Assembly: GCA_019119675.1 (NCBI GenBank)
Contig: DWWO01000130.1
Location: forward strand, 1 to 44,647
Length of the DNA stretch: 44,647 nt
Direction of reading: 5' to 3'
Source: Candidatus Mediterraneibacter faecipullorum
GTDB taxonomy: Bacteria > Bacillota > Clostridia > Lachnospirales > Lachnospiraceae
Shown here: piece by piece, positions 16,218-23,423 of the stretch
How the letters are laid out: each line of letters starts with the position of its first letter
Numbering within the stretch: position 1 is the stretch's first letter
Made by a program: the position numbers and the translations under genes
Notes under the pieces: generated by a model
Told to the model about the DNA's origin: nothing
The model's database searches: none
What the model saw: only the letters and a program-made list of their open reading frames with translations

Positions 16218-16352
16218 TTATTTCTCCCACAATGCTCCCTGACGGTTTCTATTGTGTTTGTGGTCATTATAGTCCATCACGGGCAGGTTGTCCTCAAAAA
16301 CCGTTCTACATATTTCTACATCCGCAGGCATCAGATTTCGCACATCCGGCAT
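16218..16352 (-). CDS. Small hypothetical protein (44 aa)
   Basis: A short ORF beginning at the ATG at 16350-16352, six bases after AAGGAG; the longer version from 16421 has no ribosome site. The product (start MPDVRNLMPADVEICRTVFED, end HKHNRNRQGALWEK) has no membrane segment. It immediately precedes the membrane protein gene in the same orientation, so it is probably co-transcribed. Function unknown. Confidence 0.45.
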   Translation of the reverse strand: MPDVRNLMPADVEICRTVFEDNLPVMDYNDHKHNRNRQGALWEK

Positions 16353-16504
16353 CCTCTCTCCTTCTTTCCTGATGTTGATATGAACCTCGAAACCATTGAG
16401 GAACACCTGTATTATCTTCACAGTTCATCCCGCTTTTTCTGTCTGATCCCCGGTGTCATATAAGGTCATGTCAGCCCGAAAAGTGGCGTACAAAACTTTT
16501 TGCC

Positions 16505-16664
16505 AACAGTTCAGCTATCTGTTGTCAGGAGGCTGATTTATACTCGCATAAGAATCCGACGACTGACAGACAGATGAGCGGAGCGCCAGTAAATGAGCAA
16601 AGAAGCGGCGCAGCCGTAGTAAACACGTCAGTGCGGCTTTGCGAATGGCGCGAGCTGAACTGTT
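16505..16664. repeat. Dispersed structured repeat, copy 1 (about 160 bp, 12-bp terminal inverted repeats)
   Basis: AACAGTTCAGCT (16505-16516) and AGCTGAACTGTT (16653-16664) are perfect terminal inverted repeats. The right-hand 100 bp (from about 16563) matches the reverse complement of 27672-27787 at roughly 88 percent by eye. Inside, GCGCCA/TGGCGC and GCAAAG/CTTTGC form long-range stems and CGGCGCAGCCG a hairpin. Copy 1 has about 45 extra bases beside its left end. No ORF of substance lies within. It looks like a MITE or ERIC-type element, just upstream of the promoter at 16677. Confidence 0.75.
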
Positions 16665-16676
16665 ATTCCCATTTTA

Positions 16677-16705
16677 TTGAATTTTTATCTTCTATTTGCT
16701 ATAAT
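16677..16705 (+). promoter_or_regulatory. Promoter of the TSCPD protein gene
   Basis: TTGAAT (16677-16682), 17-base spacer, TATAAT (16700-16705), 12 bp beyond the dispersed repeat. The predicted leader is about 97 nt, in which I see no clear riboswitch. Confidence 0.6.
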
Positions 16706-16808
16706 GTCCTCGCACATAAGGATAATCAGAAATACGACAGAGTGCTCCTGCATATCATTTATACTCAGATCCAGGAAGCGTTCTGTAAGATAAAGGAGGT
16801 CTGAAAGA

Positions 16809-17051
16809 ATGGATTATCAGCCGAAAGGAGTCTGTTCCCAGCAGATTCATTTTGACATAATAGACAACAAAGTAAGAAATGTTTCTTTTAAAGGCGGATG
16901 CCACGGCAATCTCCAGGGAATATCACGTCTGATCGACGGGATGGACGTCAACGAAGCGATTTCCCGCATCGACGGAATCAAATGCGGTTTCAAATCAACA
17001 TCCTGCCCGGATCAGCTGGCACAGGCATTAAAACAGGCAGTCGGTAAATAA
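16809..17051 (+). CDS. TSCPD domain protein (TIGR03905-like)
   Basis: An 80-residue protein with the small TSCPD module found at the C terminus of vitamin B12-dependent ribonucleotide reductases and as a free protein. Motifs: GVCSQQIHFDI, VSFKGGCHGNLQGISRLIDGM, and IKCGFKSTSCPDQLAQAL. Four conserved cysteines (CS, GGCHGN, KCG, SCPDQ) suggest metal or redox chemistry. The ATG follows AAAGGAGGT. It is monocistronic, with its own promoter and a terminator overlapping its stop. Biochemical role is not known. Confidence 0.85.
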   Translation: MDYQPKGVCSQQIHFDIIDNKVRNVSFKGGCHGNLQGISRLIDGMDVNEAISRIDGIKCGFKSTSCPDQLAQALKQAVGK

Positions 17052-17068
17052 CCGGCTGCCCGTTTTCT
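17037..17068 (+). terminator. Intrinsic terminator overlapping the TSCPD gene stop
   Basis: GCAGTCGGT (17037-17045) pairs with ACCGGCTGC (17051-17059; one G-T pair) over a 5-nt loop, followed by the T-rich CCGTTTTCTT. Confidence 0.6.
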
Positions 17069-17122
17069 TCGTTTCGTTATTGAATTATTATTCTGAAAAT
17101 GGGATAATAACTAAAGACTCCA

Positions 17123-17270
17123 CCATTAAACCCTGAGAGCAGCCGCCATATGTATAGCCGATATTTGTGGTGTTTCTCGGAACAGGTTACTCAAATCTTT
17201 ATTTTATTTTTAATTTGATTGTTAATAGTTTCCGCAGCTTCCATTGGCGGCTGCTCTCAGGGTTTAATGG
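17123..17270. repeat. 148-bp element with 26-bp perfect inverted repeats
   Basis: The left arm (17123-17148, beginning CCATTAAACCCTGAGAGC) and right arm (17245-17270) are exact inverse copies. The arms extend outward by six more pairs (ACTCCA) if a 3-base bulge is allowed. The 96-bp interior is AT-rich and non-coding. It lies between convergent genes (TSCPD and the DUF6147-like gene). It could be a MITE or a large bidirectional terminator. Confidence 0.7.
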
Positions 17271-17292
17271 AGTAAGGTGTAATTATTAATTC

Positions 17293-17790
17293 TTATGGAA
17301 GAAGGATTCCATCTGTAACAGATGCAGTCTCATCATAAGAATATGCACTTTCCCCAGCTATATGATTAGCACGTACTCTGTAATAATATCCTCTGTCAAC
17401 TTTAATAGACTTTGCTGTAGAAAGGAAATAATCATTGTGAGTTTCTTCCATCCACCAATCAACTTGTCCCCACGCATCTTCATCTTCATTATATCGTTCA
17501 ACATAAACTATTGTAGCGATATAATCTACTTCCTTATTGGCAGTTGTCGATGCATATGCATACACTCTTGTTAAACCGGCTTTCGAAATCGTACAATCAC
17601 CTGTCATAAGATACTCCCCTCTTGCCTTAGGAGGAGCTGTATAACCTGTTGAACTTTCATCCATAGTAAGAATAGAACCATCTACTACTTTCTGCTCTGA
17701 TTCTGCTGCCTTCACATCAACTACAGATCCAATTACTATTGTACACAAAATTGCCATACTACATAGAATTGATAAAATGCGCTTTTTCAT
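17293..17790 (-). CDS. Secreted protein, DUF6147-like
   Basis: A 165-residue protein with a clear signal peptide (MKKRILSILCSMAILCTIVIG, cleavage probably after VDVKA-AES). The mature part of about 137 residues is beta-rich with many aromatic residues (LMTGDCTISKAG, VYVERYNEDEDAWGQVDWW, YYYRVRANHIAGES). No Cys pairs or sorting motif, so it is probably released. It resembles proteins labelled DUF6147 in Clostridia; the assignment is from memory. AAAGGAATGAG precedes the ATG. It follows the DUF4367 protein gene by 66 bp on the same strand, so it is likely a co-regulated output of that membrane protein. Confidence 0.65.
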   Translation of the reverse strand: MKKRILSILCSMAILCTIVIGSVVDVKAAESEQKVVDGSILTMDESSTGYTAPPKARGEYLMTGDCTISKAGLTRVYAYASTTANKEVDYIATIVYVERYNEDEDAWGQVDWWMEETHNDYFLSTAKSIKVDRGYYYRVRANHIAGESAYSYDETASVTDGILLP

Positions 17791-17856
17791 TCTCTCATTC
17801 CTTTTTTATCTTGATTTTCATGTCTCTATTAATTAAACAGATGATTTTCAAAAAAC

Positions 17857-18642
17857 TTACGCATTTTCATCATAAAAAATTAAATTATTTATTATTTTAT
17901 CAAATTCATCTTTTTCAATTATCCCCATTAATTGGTATTGTGCGTCCATATATTCGAACTCTGCAACATATCTATTTTCAGCCGAATTAGAAATTGTATA
18001 GGCTTTTATATTCACGCTGATATTATTTCTTGTATTAATTTGATATTCATCTATCAATTTATCTAGCTCCGTTTGTCCGTGAGAAGAATCTGTATTATTC
18101 ATATACATAGAATAACGTATTATCTGGCCGCTATATTTATAGAATATAATAGCTCGATTTTGTTCTCTATCCAGTTCATATCCAGTAAAATAAAGATTTT
18201 CTGGCATATATCCAAGCCTTACAGGGAAAATACCTGTTTCTTTTCTTATTTCATTAAATACTTGCACACCATCCAAATCTTTTGCTTGCTGCGCATTCAT
18301 ATCTTCTACATTTATAACCGACATGTCCTCATCCCCCGCAACTCTATCCCAAAGCACCTTCCAATACGACTTACTCCCCGTCCCTGTTATCACACTTCCG
18401 CACACTAGAATAAGCACTGCCGCAAGCGCCAGGAAGAGCCGGCGTTTTTTCTTGCTGCGGTGCACTGCTTTTTTCACTCTCTTGTCATATTCGTATTCCT
18501 GTATTTTATTGAAAAGGGAAGTTTCCATATCTTCGGACACTTTGATATCGTCGAGATCGTCTCTGCTCTCGACTTCTTTTTCTATGTCCTGTGCTTCTCT
18601 GTCCACTTCTTCTTTCAGTGATAACTTTTTCAGTTCTTTCAT
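17857..18642 (-). CDS. Membrane protein, DUF4367-like (anti-sigma-type architecture)
   Basis: A 261-residue single-pass protein. The N-terminal 65 residues are cytoplasmic and strongly charged (EEVDREAQDIEKEVESRDDLDD), a basic stretch (HRSKKKRR) precedes the membrane helix (about 68-87, LFLALAAVLILVCGSVITG), and the outer part (about 90-261) resembles DUF4367 (VFNEIRKETGIFPVRLGYMPENLYFTGYELD, IEKDEFDKIINNLIFYDE). This layout is common in proteins encoded beside ECF sigma factors. Such a sigma gene is nearby (19874-20422, same strand), with murG on the other strand between them. It may restrain that sigma factor; no zinc anti-sigma motif is visible. Confidence 0.65.
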   Translation of the reverse strand: MKELKKLSLKEEVDREAQDIEKEVESRDDLDDIKVSEDMETSLFNKIQEYEYDKRVKKAVHRSKKKRRLFLALAAVLILVCGSVITGTGSKSYWKVLWDRVAGDEDMSVINVEDMNAQQAKDLDGVQVFNEIRKETGIFPVRLGYMPENLYFTGYELDREQNRAIIFYKYSGQIIRYSMYMNNTDSSHGQTELDKLIDEYQINTRNNISVNIKAYTISNSAENRYVAEFEYMDAQYQLMGIIEKDEFDKIINNLIFYDENA

Positions 18643-18673
18643 ACTTTACACCTTTTTCTGTCCTATCTTTTCC

Positions 18674-18701
18674 TTGACTTTTCATCAAATAAGGTTAAGA
18701 T
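18674..18701 (+). promoter_or_regulatory. murG promoter
   Basis: TTGACT (18674-18679), 16-base spacer, TAAGAT (18696-18701), 42 bp before the murG start. It lies in the short divergent gap shared with the DUF4367 gene. Confidence 0.5.
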
Positions 18702-18743
18702 GAAATTAGCTTTAATACGATTATTTCTGGAGGTTGCTTTTTT

Positions 18744-19814
18744 ATGAAACGAATCATTTTAACCGGCGGAGGTACTGCCGGACATGTTACTCCGAACATC
18801 GCCCTGATTCCCAAACTCAAAGACTTGGGATATGACATTCAATATATCGGCTCATACAACGGCATCGAAAAGGAACTCATCGAACCATTCGGGGTTCCTT
18901 ATCACGGAATCTCTTCCGGCAAACTGAGACGCTATTTCAGCGTGCAGAATTTTACAGATCCGTTCCGCGTAGTCAAAGGATTCAGTGAAGCCAGAAAACT
19001 TATCAAAGACCTCAAACCTGATGTGATCTTTTCTAAAGGCGGTTTCGTATCTGTACCGGTCGTCCTTGCCGGAAAGCGGTGTAAGGTACCGGTGATCATC
19101 CACGAATCGGATATGACTCCGGGCCTTGCAAATAAGATAGCGATTCCATCAGCAGCGAAAGTGTGCTGTAACTTTCCTGAGACGCTTGACTCTCTCCCGA
19201 AGGGAAAAGCCGTCCTCACAGGTTCTCCCATCCGTCAGGAGCTGCTGTCGGGAAATAAGATCGCTGCCATGGATCTCTGCGGCTTTACTGCAGACAAACC
19301 TGTCATCCTGGTGATCGGGGGCAGTCTTGGTTCTGTCATTGTCAACAATGCAGTGCGCAAGAGTCTGCCGGAACTGCTGAAAGAGTTCCAGATCATCCAT
19401 CTGTGCGGTAAGGGCAAGACGGACGAATCTCTAAATGGTACGAAAGGTTACTGCCAGTATGAATATATCAAGGACGAGCTCCGGGATATCTTTGCTCTTG
19501 CGGATATCGTAATCTCAAGAGCAGGCGCAAATGCCATCTGTGAGCTTCTCGCACTTCGGAAACCGAACCTTCTGATCCCGCTCTCCGCAAAAGCAAGCCG
19601 CGGTGACCAGATCTTAAATGCACGTTCCTTTGAACGTCAGGGCTTCAGTATGGTCCTCGAGGAGGAAGAACTCACGGAAGAGACTCTTGTTTCAGCCGTT
19701 CATAACCTCTATGACAACCGCGGAACTTTTATCGATGCTATGAGAAATTCCGATCAGCAGGATTCCATCGATACGATCATCTCTCTGATTGAAGATGCAG
19801 CATCCGGCAAGTAA
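18744..19814 (+). CDS. murG: UDP-GlcNAc:undecaprenyl-PP-MurNAc-pentapeptide GlcNAc transferase (lipid II synthase)
   Basis: A 356-residue GT28 glycosyltransferase. It contains the N-terminal loop GGGTAGHVTPNIALIPKL with catalytic His, the acceptor-side VIFSKGGFVSVPVVLAGK and HESDMTPGLANK, and the donor-binding C-terminal half (ILVIGGSLGSVIVN, ISRAGANAICELLALRKPNLLIPL). It makes lipid II at the inner face of the membrane. It is a single-gene unit, not in a division/cell-wall cluster, and runs against its neighbours, so a second murG in the dcw cluster elsewhere is possible. The ribosome site is GGAGG at a slightly long distance (about 11 nt). Confidence 0.93.
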   Translation: MKRIILTGGGTAGHVTPNIALIPKLKDLGYDIQYIGSYNGIEKELIEPFGVPYHGISSGKLRRYFSVQNFTDPFRVVKGFSEARKLIKDLKPDVIFSKGGFVSVPVVLAGKRCKVPVIIHESDMTPGLANKIAIPSAAKVCCNFPETLDSLPKGKAVLTGSPIRQELLSGNKIAAMDLCGFTADKPVILVIGGSLGSVIVNNAVRKSLPELLKEFQIIHLCGKGKTDESLNGTKGYCQYEYIKDELRDIFALADIVISRAGANAICELLALRKPNLLIPLSAKASRGDQILNARSFERQGFSMVLEEEELTEETLVSAVHNLYDNRGTFIDAMRNSDQQDSIDTIISLIEDAASGK

Positions 19815-19839
19815 AATTGCGCTGTTCCTGTTTATGATC

Positions 19840-19870
19840 CAGCAGGTGTGTTAAAGCACCTGCTGATTTT
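19840..19870. terminator. Bidirectional terminator between murG and the sigma factor gene
   Basis: CAGCAGGTG (19840-19848) and CACCTGCTG (19857-19865) form a 9-bp stem with an 8-nt loop; ATTTTCTGT follows on the plus strand. It sits between convergent stops at 19814 and 19874. Confidence 0.75.
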
Positions 19871-19873
19871 CTG

Positions 19874-20422
19874 TCAGTCCTGCCTGTTCATTTCTTCGTA
19901 TTCCACACCGTATGTTTTCTTGATCCACTTTCTCGCTCTGCTCAATAGTGTATGCAGAGCTCCCAGACGCATGCCCATCATCTCCGCTACCCTCTCCTGA
20001 GGTATTTCCATATAGTAGGCGAGATAGACTGCTTCATACCAGCGTGGATTTTTCTCCAGCAGTTCCTTGAATATCCTGTCGTGAAGTTTCGCTCTGTCCC
20101 TCTCAAGTGCATCTTCCGAATATTCCTCTTCCACACTTTCCCTTCTTGGTTCTTCCGGAGGTTCATCACTGTCTATACTCAGGACCTCACGGCTGTGCTT
20201 TTCCTTATAATTTAATGCTGCATGCTTTGCAGTCGTGAACAGCCATGCAGACACATTTCCTCCTTTGAGTTCATCGAATCTTATGTACAATTTCAGAAAT
20301 GTATCCTGAGTAATGTCTTCTGCCGCATCGTAATTGTCACCTGAATAAATGTATGCCGCTTTCAGGACGAGATTCTTATACTTCTTATAAATCTCGTTAA
20401 ACTCACGATTACCTGTCAACAT
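19874..20422 (-). CDS. ECF-type RNA polymerase sigma factor
   Basis: A 182-residue sigma-70 family protein. Region 2 is at about residues 8-75 (FNEIYKKYKNLVLKAAYIYSG, AAEDITQDTFLKLYIRFDELK, VSAWLFTTAKHAALNYKEKH), an acidic linker (about 80-105, DSDEPPEEPRRESVEEEYSED) joins region 4 (RWYEAVYLAYYMEIPQERVAEMMG, LHTLLSRARKWIKKTYG). It directs polymerase to alternative promoters. Its gene starts 12 bp after the HIT protein gene and is probably co-transcribed with it. Its likely regulator, the DUF4367 protein, lies beyond murG. The acidic linker is longer than in minimal ECF proteins. Confidence 0.9.
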   Translation of the reverse strand: MLTGNREFNEIYKKYKNLVLKAAYIYSGDNYDAAEDITQDTFLKLYIRFDELKGGNVSAWLFTTAKHAALNYKEKHSREVLSIDSDEPPEEPRRESVEEEYSEDALERDRAKLHDRIFKELLEKNPRWYEAVYLAYYMEIPQERVAEMMGMRLGALHTLLSRARKWIKKTYGVEYEEMNRQD

Positions 20423-20434
20423 AATTACTCCGGT

Positions 20435-20842
20435 TTATTTCATTTTCTCAAGGATCTCATCTCTTACTTCATCAGTCAGTTCTCCGACTTTCCATTCCAG
20501 TCCGACCTGATCTCCTTTATATCTCGGGATCAGATGCATGTGGAAATGAAATACTGTCTGTCCCGCACATTCCTCATTGTTCTGCACGATATTATATCCA
20601 TCGCATCCGAGCACGTCCGTCAGCTTCTTCACCATCTTTTTGGCAAGGACCATAGCCTTCGCCGCCAGCTCATCATCAATATCATACAGATTTCTAAAGT
20701 GCTCTTTCGGCAGGATAAGGGCATGTCCTTTTGACGCCGGTCCCAGATCCAGGATCACTCTGAAGTCATCGTCCTCATAAAGTGTTGCAGACGGAATCTC
20801 TCCTGCTGCAATTTTACAAAAAATACAATCTTTGTCTCTCAT
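20435..20842 (-). CDS. HIT family nucleotide hydrolase
   Basis: A 135-residue histidine triad protein starting at the ATG at 20840-20842, eight bases after AGAGG. The frame can be extended to 21109, but the extension is hydrophobic, lacks a ribosome site and is not family-like. Motifs: CIFCKIAAGEIPSATLYEDDD with CxxC, ALILPKEHFRNLYDI, and the catalytic HxHxH in VFHFHMHLIPRY. Such proteins hydrolyse AMP-lysine-type phosphoramidates. First gene of a two-gene unit with the sigma factor. Confidence 0.92.
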   Translation of the reverse strand: MRDKDCIFCKIAAGEIPSATLYEDDDFRVILDLGPASKGHALILPKEHFRNLYDIDDELAAKAMVLAKKMVKKLTDVLGCDGYNIVQNNEECAGQTVFHFHMHLIPRYKGDQVGLEWKVGELTDEVRDEILEKMK

Positions 20843-20944
20843 ATTAATTCCTCTTTTCCACAGAATATTTATGTAAGTAGTATAGACCATTTTCTGGAAA
20901 AAGAGAAGTTTTAGTTTTCGTCGAAATTGGTCGAACGATTTTTG

Positions 20945-20973
20945 TTGAATGCAGTCAGTCGCCATGATACACT
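20945..20973 (+). promoter_or_regulatory. Possible promoter of the histidine kinase gene
   Basis: TTGAAT (20945-20950), 17-base spacer, TACACT (20968-20973). Weak -10 box. Confidence 0.35.
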
Positions 20974-21035
20974 GAAAGATAGTGGATATTTCTCTGTACT
21001 TATCAGGTTTCAGAATCAGGAAGAAAGGGATTATT

Positions 21036-21767
21036 ATGCTCAGTAATATAGATATCAACCAGATGAACCGGTTAATGGAAGAAAATGAAGATGCAAAACA
21101 GATCATCACACAGCTTTTGGAGAATCATCATACTTCTGTATCTATGATCGCGCATGAAATCCGCAATCCTCTGACACTTGTGTCCTCCTCTCTTCAGATC
21201 ATAGAGGCCCAGCATCCCGAAGTGAAAGAATTCCATAACTGGAACCAGACTATGGAAGATGTCCGTTTTATGTGTGATCTGCTGAATGAATTGTCTTCTT
21301 TTAATAACAGCAGTACGCTTCACCATTCTGTATTTTCCATCGAAAAACTATTGAAAAATATTGCCGTGTCTTTCGCGATCTCGCTGGATGCGGCTGACAG
21401 TAATATTGAGTTTTCCTCAAAGATCATGCCCCGGATGGGCGATTTTACCGGTGACAAGATCAAACTGGAAGAAGTTATCCTCAACCTCCTGCAGAATGCA
21501 AAAGATGCCGTTGGTCCTCAGGGCAGGATCACACTCTCTGCGGAACGTAAAAATGATACTATAGTGATCTGCTGTCATGATAATGGCTGCGGAATCACCT
21601 CCGATCAGATAGATTCAATATTTGATCCATTTGTCACCTACAAGGAAAACGGTACAGGACTCGGCCTTTCATCAGCAAAACGTATAGCAGAAGCTCATGG
21701 AGGAACGATCCAGGCAGAATCCTCGCCTGAAACGGGAACTGTTTTTACCGTCACTCTCCCTGTCTGA
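21036..21767 (+). CDS. Soluble orphan sensor histidine kinase
   Basis: A 243-residue kinase from the ATG at 21036 (after AAAGGG; the frame opens earlier at 20982 without a ribosome site). There is no membrane segment and no recognisable sensor domain, only about 30 N-terminal residues (NQMNRLMEENEDAKQIITQLL) before the H-box SMIAHEIRNPLTLVSSSLQ with His40. The ATPase domain follows: N-box EVILNLLQNAKDAV, G1 DNGCGI, F-box FDPFVTYKENG, G2 GTGLGLSSAKRIAEAHGG. No response regulator gene is adjacent. It may be fed by another protein or phosphorylate a distant regulator such as Spo0A; that is inference. Confidence 0.88.
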   Translation: MLSNIDINQMNRLMEENEDAKQIITQLLENHHTSVSMIAHEIRNPLTLVSSSLQIIEAQHPEVKEFHNWNQTMEDVRFMCDLLNELSSFNNSSTLHHSVFSIEKLLKNIAVSFAISLDAADSNIEFSSKIMPRMGDFTGDKIKLEEVILNLLQNAKDAVGPQGRITLSAERKNDTIVICCHDNGCGITSDQIDSIFDPFVTYKENGTGLGLSSAKRIAEAHGGTIQAESSPETGTVFTVTLPV

Positions 21768-21775
21768 CTGTTTTA

Positions 21776-21818
21776 TATTTCTAATACTGCCTGTTTCTAA
21801 TACTGTTTTCTTAATACT
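21776..21818. repeat. Short TAATACTG repeat cluster
   Basis: TTTCTAATACTG occurs twice and TTAATACTG once within about 45 bp spanning the rhomboid gene's last codons and the gap to the kinase stop. Probably simple replication slippage. Confidence 0.4.
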
Positions 21819-22398
21819 GCTTTCTCCGATACAGCAGGACCGCCAGCAGAAATCCTGAGACAAGTCCGCCAATATGTGCAAGATTGTCTACCCCTGTGCT
21901 TGTCAGACCGAAGTAGAGACTGAGAATAACCATGACCAGCATCCCGCGTCCGGACAGTCGTCCAAGTCTTCCTCTGTTTGCTATCACGACATACAAGAGT
22001 GCACCCATAAGTCCGAAAATCGCGCCTGACGCTCCTGCGGACACTGCCGGCTGCTCCAGTGTAAGATCGTAGAAAAGCGAGACTATATTTCCAATTATTC
22101 CGCTCGCAAAATAAATGATCACAAAACGTACTTTTCCGATCTCCAGTTCCAGATTCCAGCCGAGAGCCCCCAGCAGCACCATGTTGTTGAGCAGATGGGT
22201 GATTCCGAAATGCAGGAACAGACAGGTAAATATTCTGTAATACTCGTGCCCCTCTATGATATTCGGTTCATACATAGCCCCATGCTGCAGCATAAATACT
22301 GCATCCTCGGTATCTCCGAACATGGTCAGGATAAAAAATACTGCTATATTTATAACGATCAATGCGACTGTGCAGATTGCTTCGGGTTTCTGTCTCAC
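21811..22398 (-). CDS. Rhomboid family intramembrane serine protease
   Basis: A 195-residue polytopic protein with six membrane segments (minimal bacterial rhomboid). Catalytic Ser124 is in SAGASGAIFGLMGAL and His175 in NLAHIGGLVSGFLLA; the oxyanion-side His68/Asn is in FGITHLLNNMVLLGALG. It would cleave membrane helices within the bilayer; substrates unknown. Convergent with the kinase gene. Length and motifs are normal. Confidence 0.92.
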   Translation of the reverse strand: MRQKPEAICTVALIVINIAVFFILTMFGDTEDAVFMLQHGAMYEPNIIEGHEYYRIFTCLFLHFGITHLLNNMVLLGALGWNLELEIGKVRFVIIYFASGIIGNIVSLFYDLTLEQPAVSAGASGAIFGLMGALLYVVIANRGRLGRLSGRGMLVMVILSLYFGLTSTGVDNLAHIGGLVSGFLLAVLLYRRKQY

Positions 22399-22476
22399 CT
22401 GTTATTCCTCTTTTCATTATTGATACACCACACTGTGAACTTCACATTCCCTGCTGGGAATGGAAGACTAACAACG

Positions 22477-23336
22477 TTACTTTTCCTCGGTGCTGGCTAC
22501 AAGACGATCAAAATCGCTCTGATACAAACGGTCTTGGATAACACGATATTGTTCAAATTCGCTTTCCGCAAAGGTTTTTGCGATTGCCGCAGTAACTTTC
22601 CCTTTATCCTGCAAAATTTCAGCATCGTTAAATTGCAGGAACGCATCTAACTTGGAAGCCCAGTCTGCCATTGTCATAGGGATATGTCGTCTGGCCTGCC
22701 TTGTGGCATAACCTCCGCAGCAGTGTTGCCATGAACGGCATAATGCATCTTATTCTGTACTGTTGCAAAGAATTCTTTCATAATTTGACTATCAAGGGAA
22801 TAATCAACGGCAGTAGCATAAATGTCCGTGATTTTCTGATAGAAACGGCGCTCACTGGCCCGAATTTCCTGTATTTCAGAAATCAGGTGGTCAAAATAGT
22901 CCTCATCAAAGATTTGACCGTTAATCAGTCTGCTCTTGTCCAGAACATATCCTTGTTTAGCAAAAGTGTCCAGCACCTTTGTTGCCCACTGCCGGAACTG
23001 CGTTGCTCTGCCGGAGTTAACACAGTAACCAACAGCGATGATAGCGGATAATGAATAGAACTTATATTGATAAGTTTTTCCGTTGTCAGCAACTTGTGCA
23101 AAATTTGCACAAGTTAAATCTTCAGATAATTCACCTCTTTCATAGATATTTTTGAGATGCTTTGTAACAACGCTTCTGTCCACATCGAAAAGCTGACCAA
23201 TCGCTTTTTGTGTCAGCCATACATCATGATCCTGCACACGGACTTCAATCCCATCCTCGTGGGCATCCATCGTGAACACAAGGAAATCTACGGTACTGTT
23301 TCGAATTTGAAATTTCCTGTTCTTATTTGCGGACAT
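22477..23336 (-). pseudogene. RhuM-family gene with internal deletion and frameshift
   Basis: The first ORF (22674-23336, 220 aa) matches RhuM/virulence-associated proteins: DFLVFTMDAHEDGIEVRVQDHDVWLTQKAIGQLFDVDRSVVTKHLKNI, then YSLSAIIAVGYCVNSGRATQFRQWA. After NTAAEV it switches to unrelated MPQGRPDDISL and stops. A second ORF (22477-22677, 66 aa) resumes with the family C terminus (MTMADWASKLDAFLQF, FAESEFEQYRVIQDRL). The segment normally between them (about 70-80 residues in the family, from memory) is missing and the frame is shifted. The two ORFs overlap as ATGA, so coupled translation of both halves is conceivable. The gene lies just beyond the Tad operon and may be a horizontally acquired remnant. 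Confidence 0.75.
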
Positions 23337-23423
23337 TATATATCACCGTCCAATCATTTATCATCAGATTTATTTTGTATTCTCAATTATACTATCTCTT
23401 TGCTCTTTTTATCAACCGTCAAC

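Noticed and set aside
16574-16804. 76-aa plus-strand ORF
   Set aside because: It spans the dispersed repeat and the promoter at 16677-16705, has no ribosome site, and its sequence is not protein-like.
20843-21109. 89-codon N-terminal extension of the HIT protein
   Set aside because: It is hydrophobic, not part of the family, and the inner ATG at 20842 has a good ribosome site.
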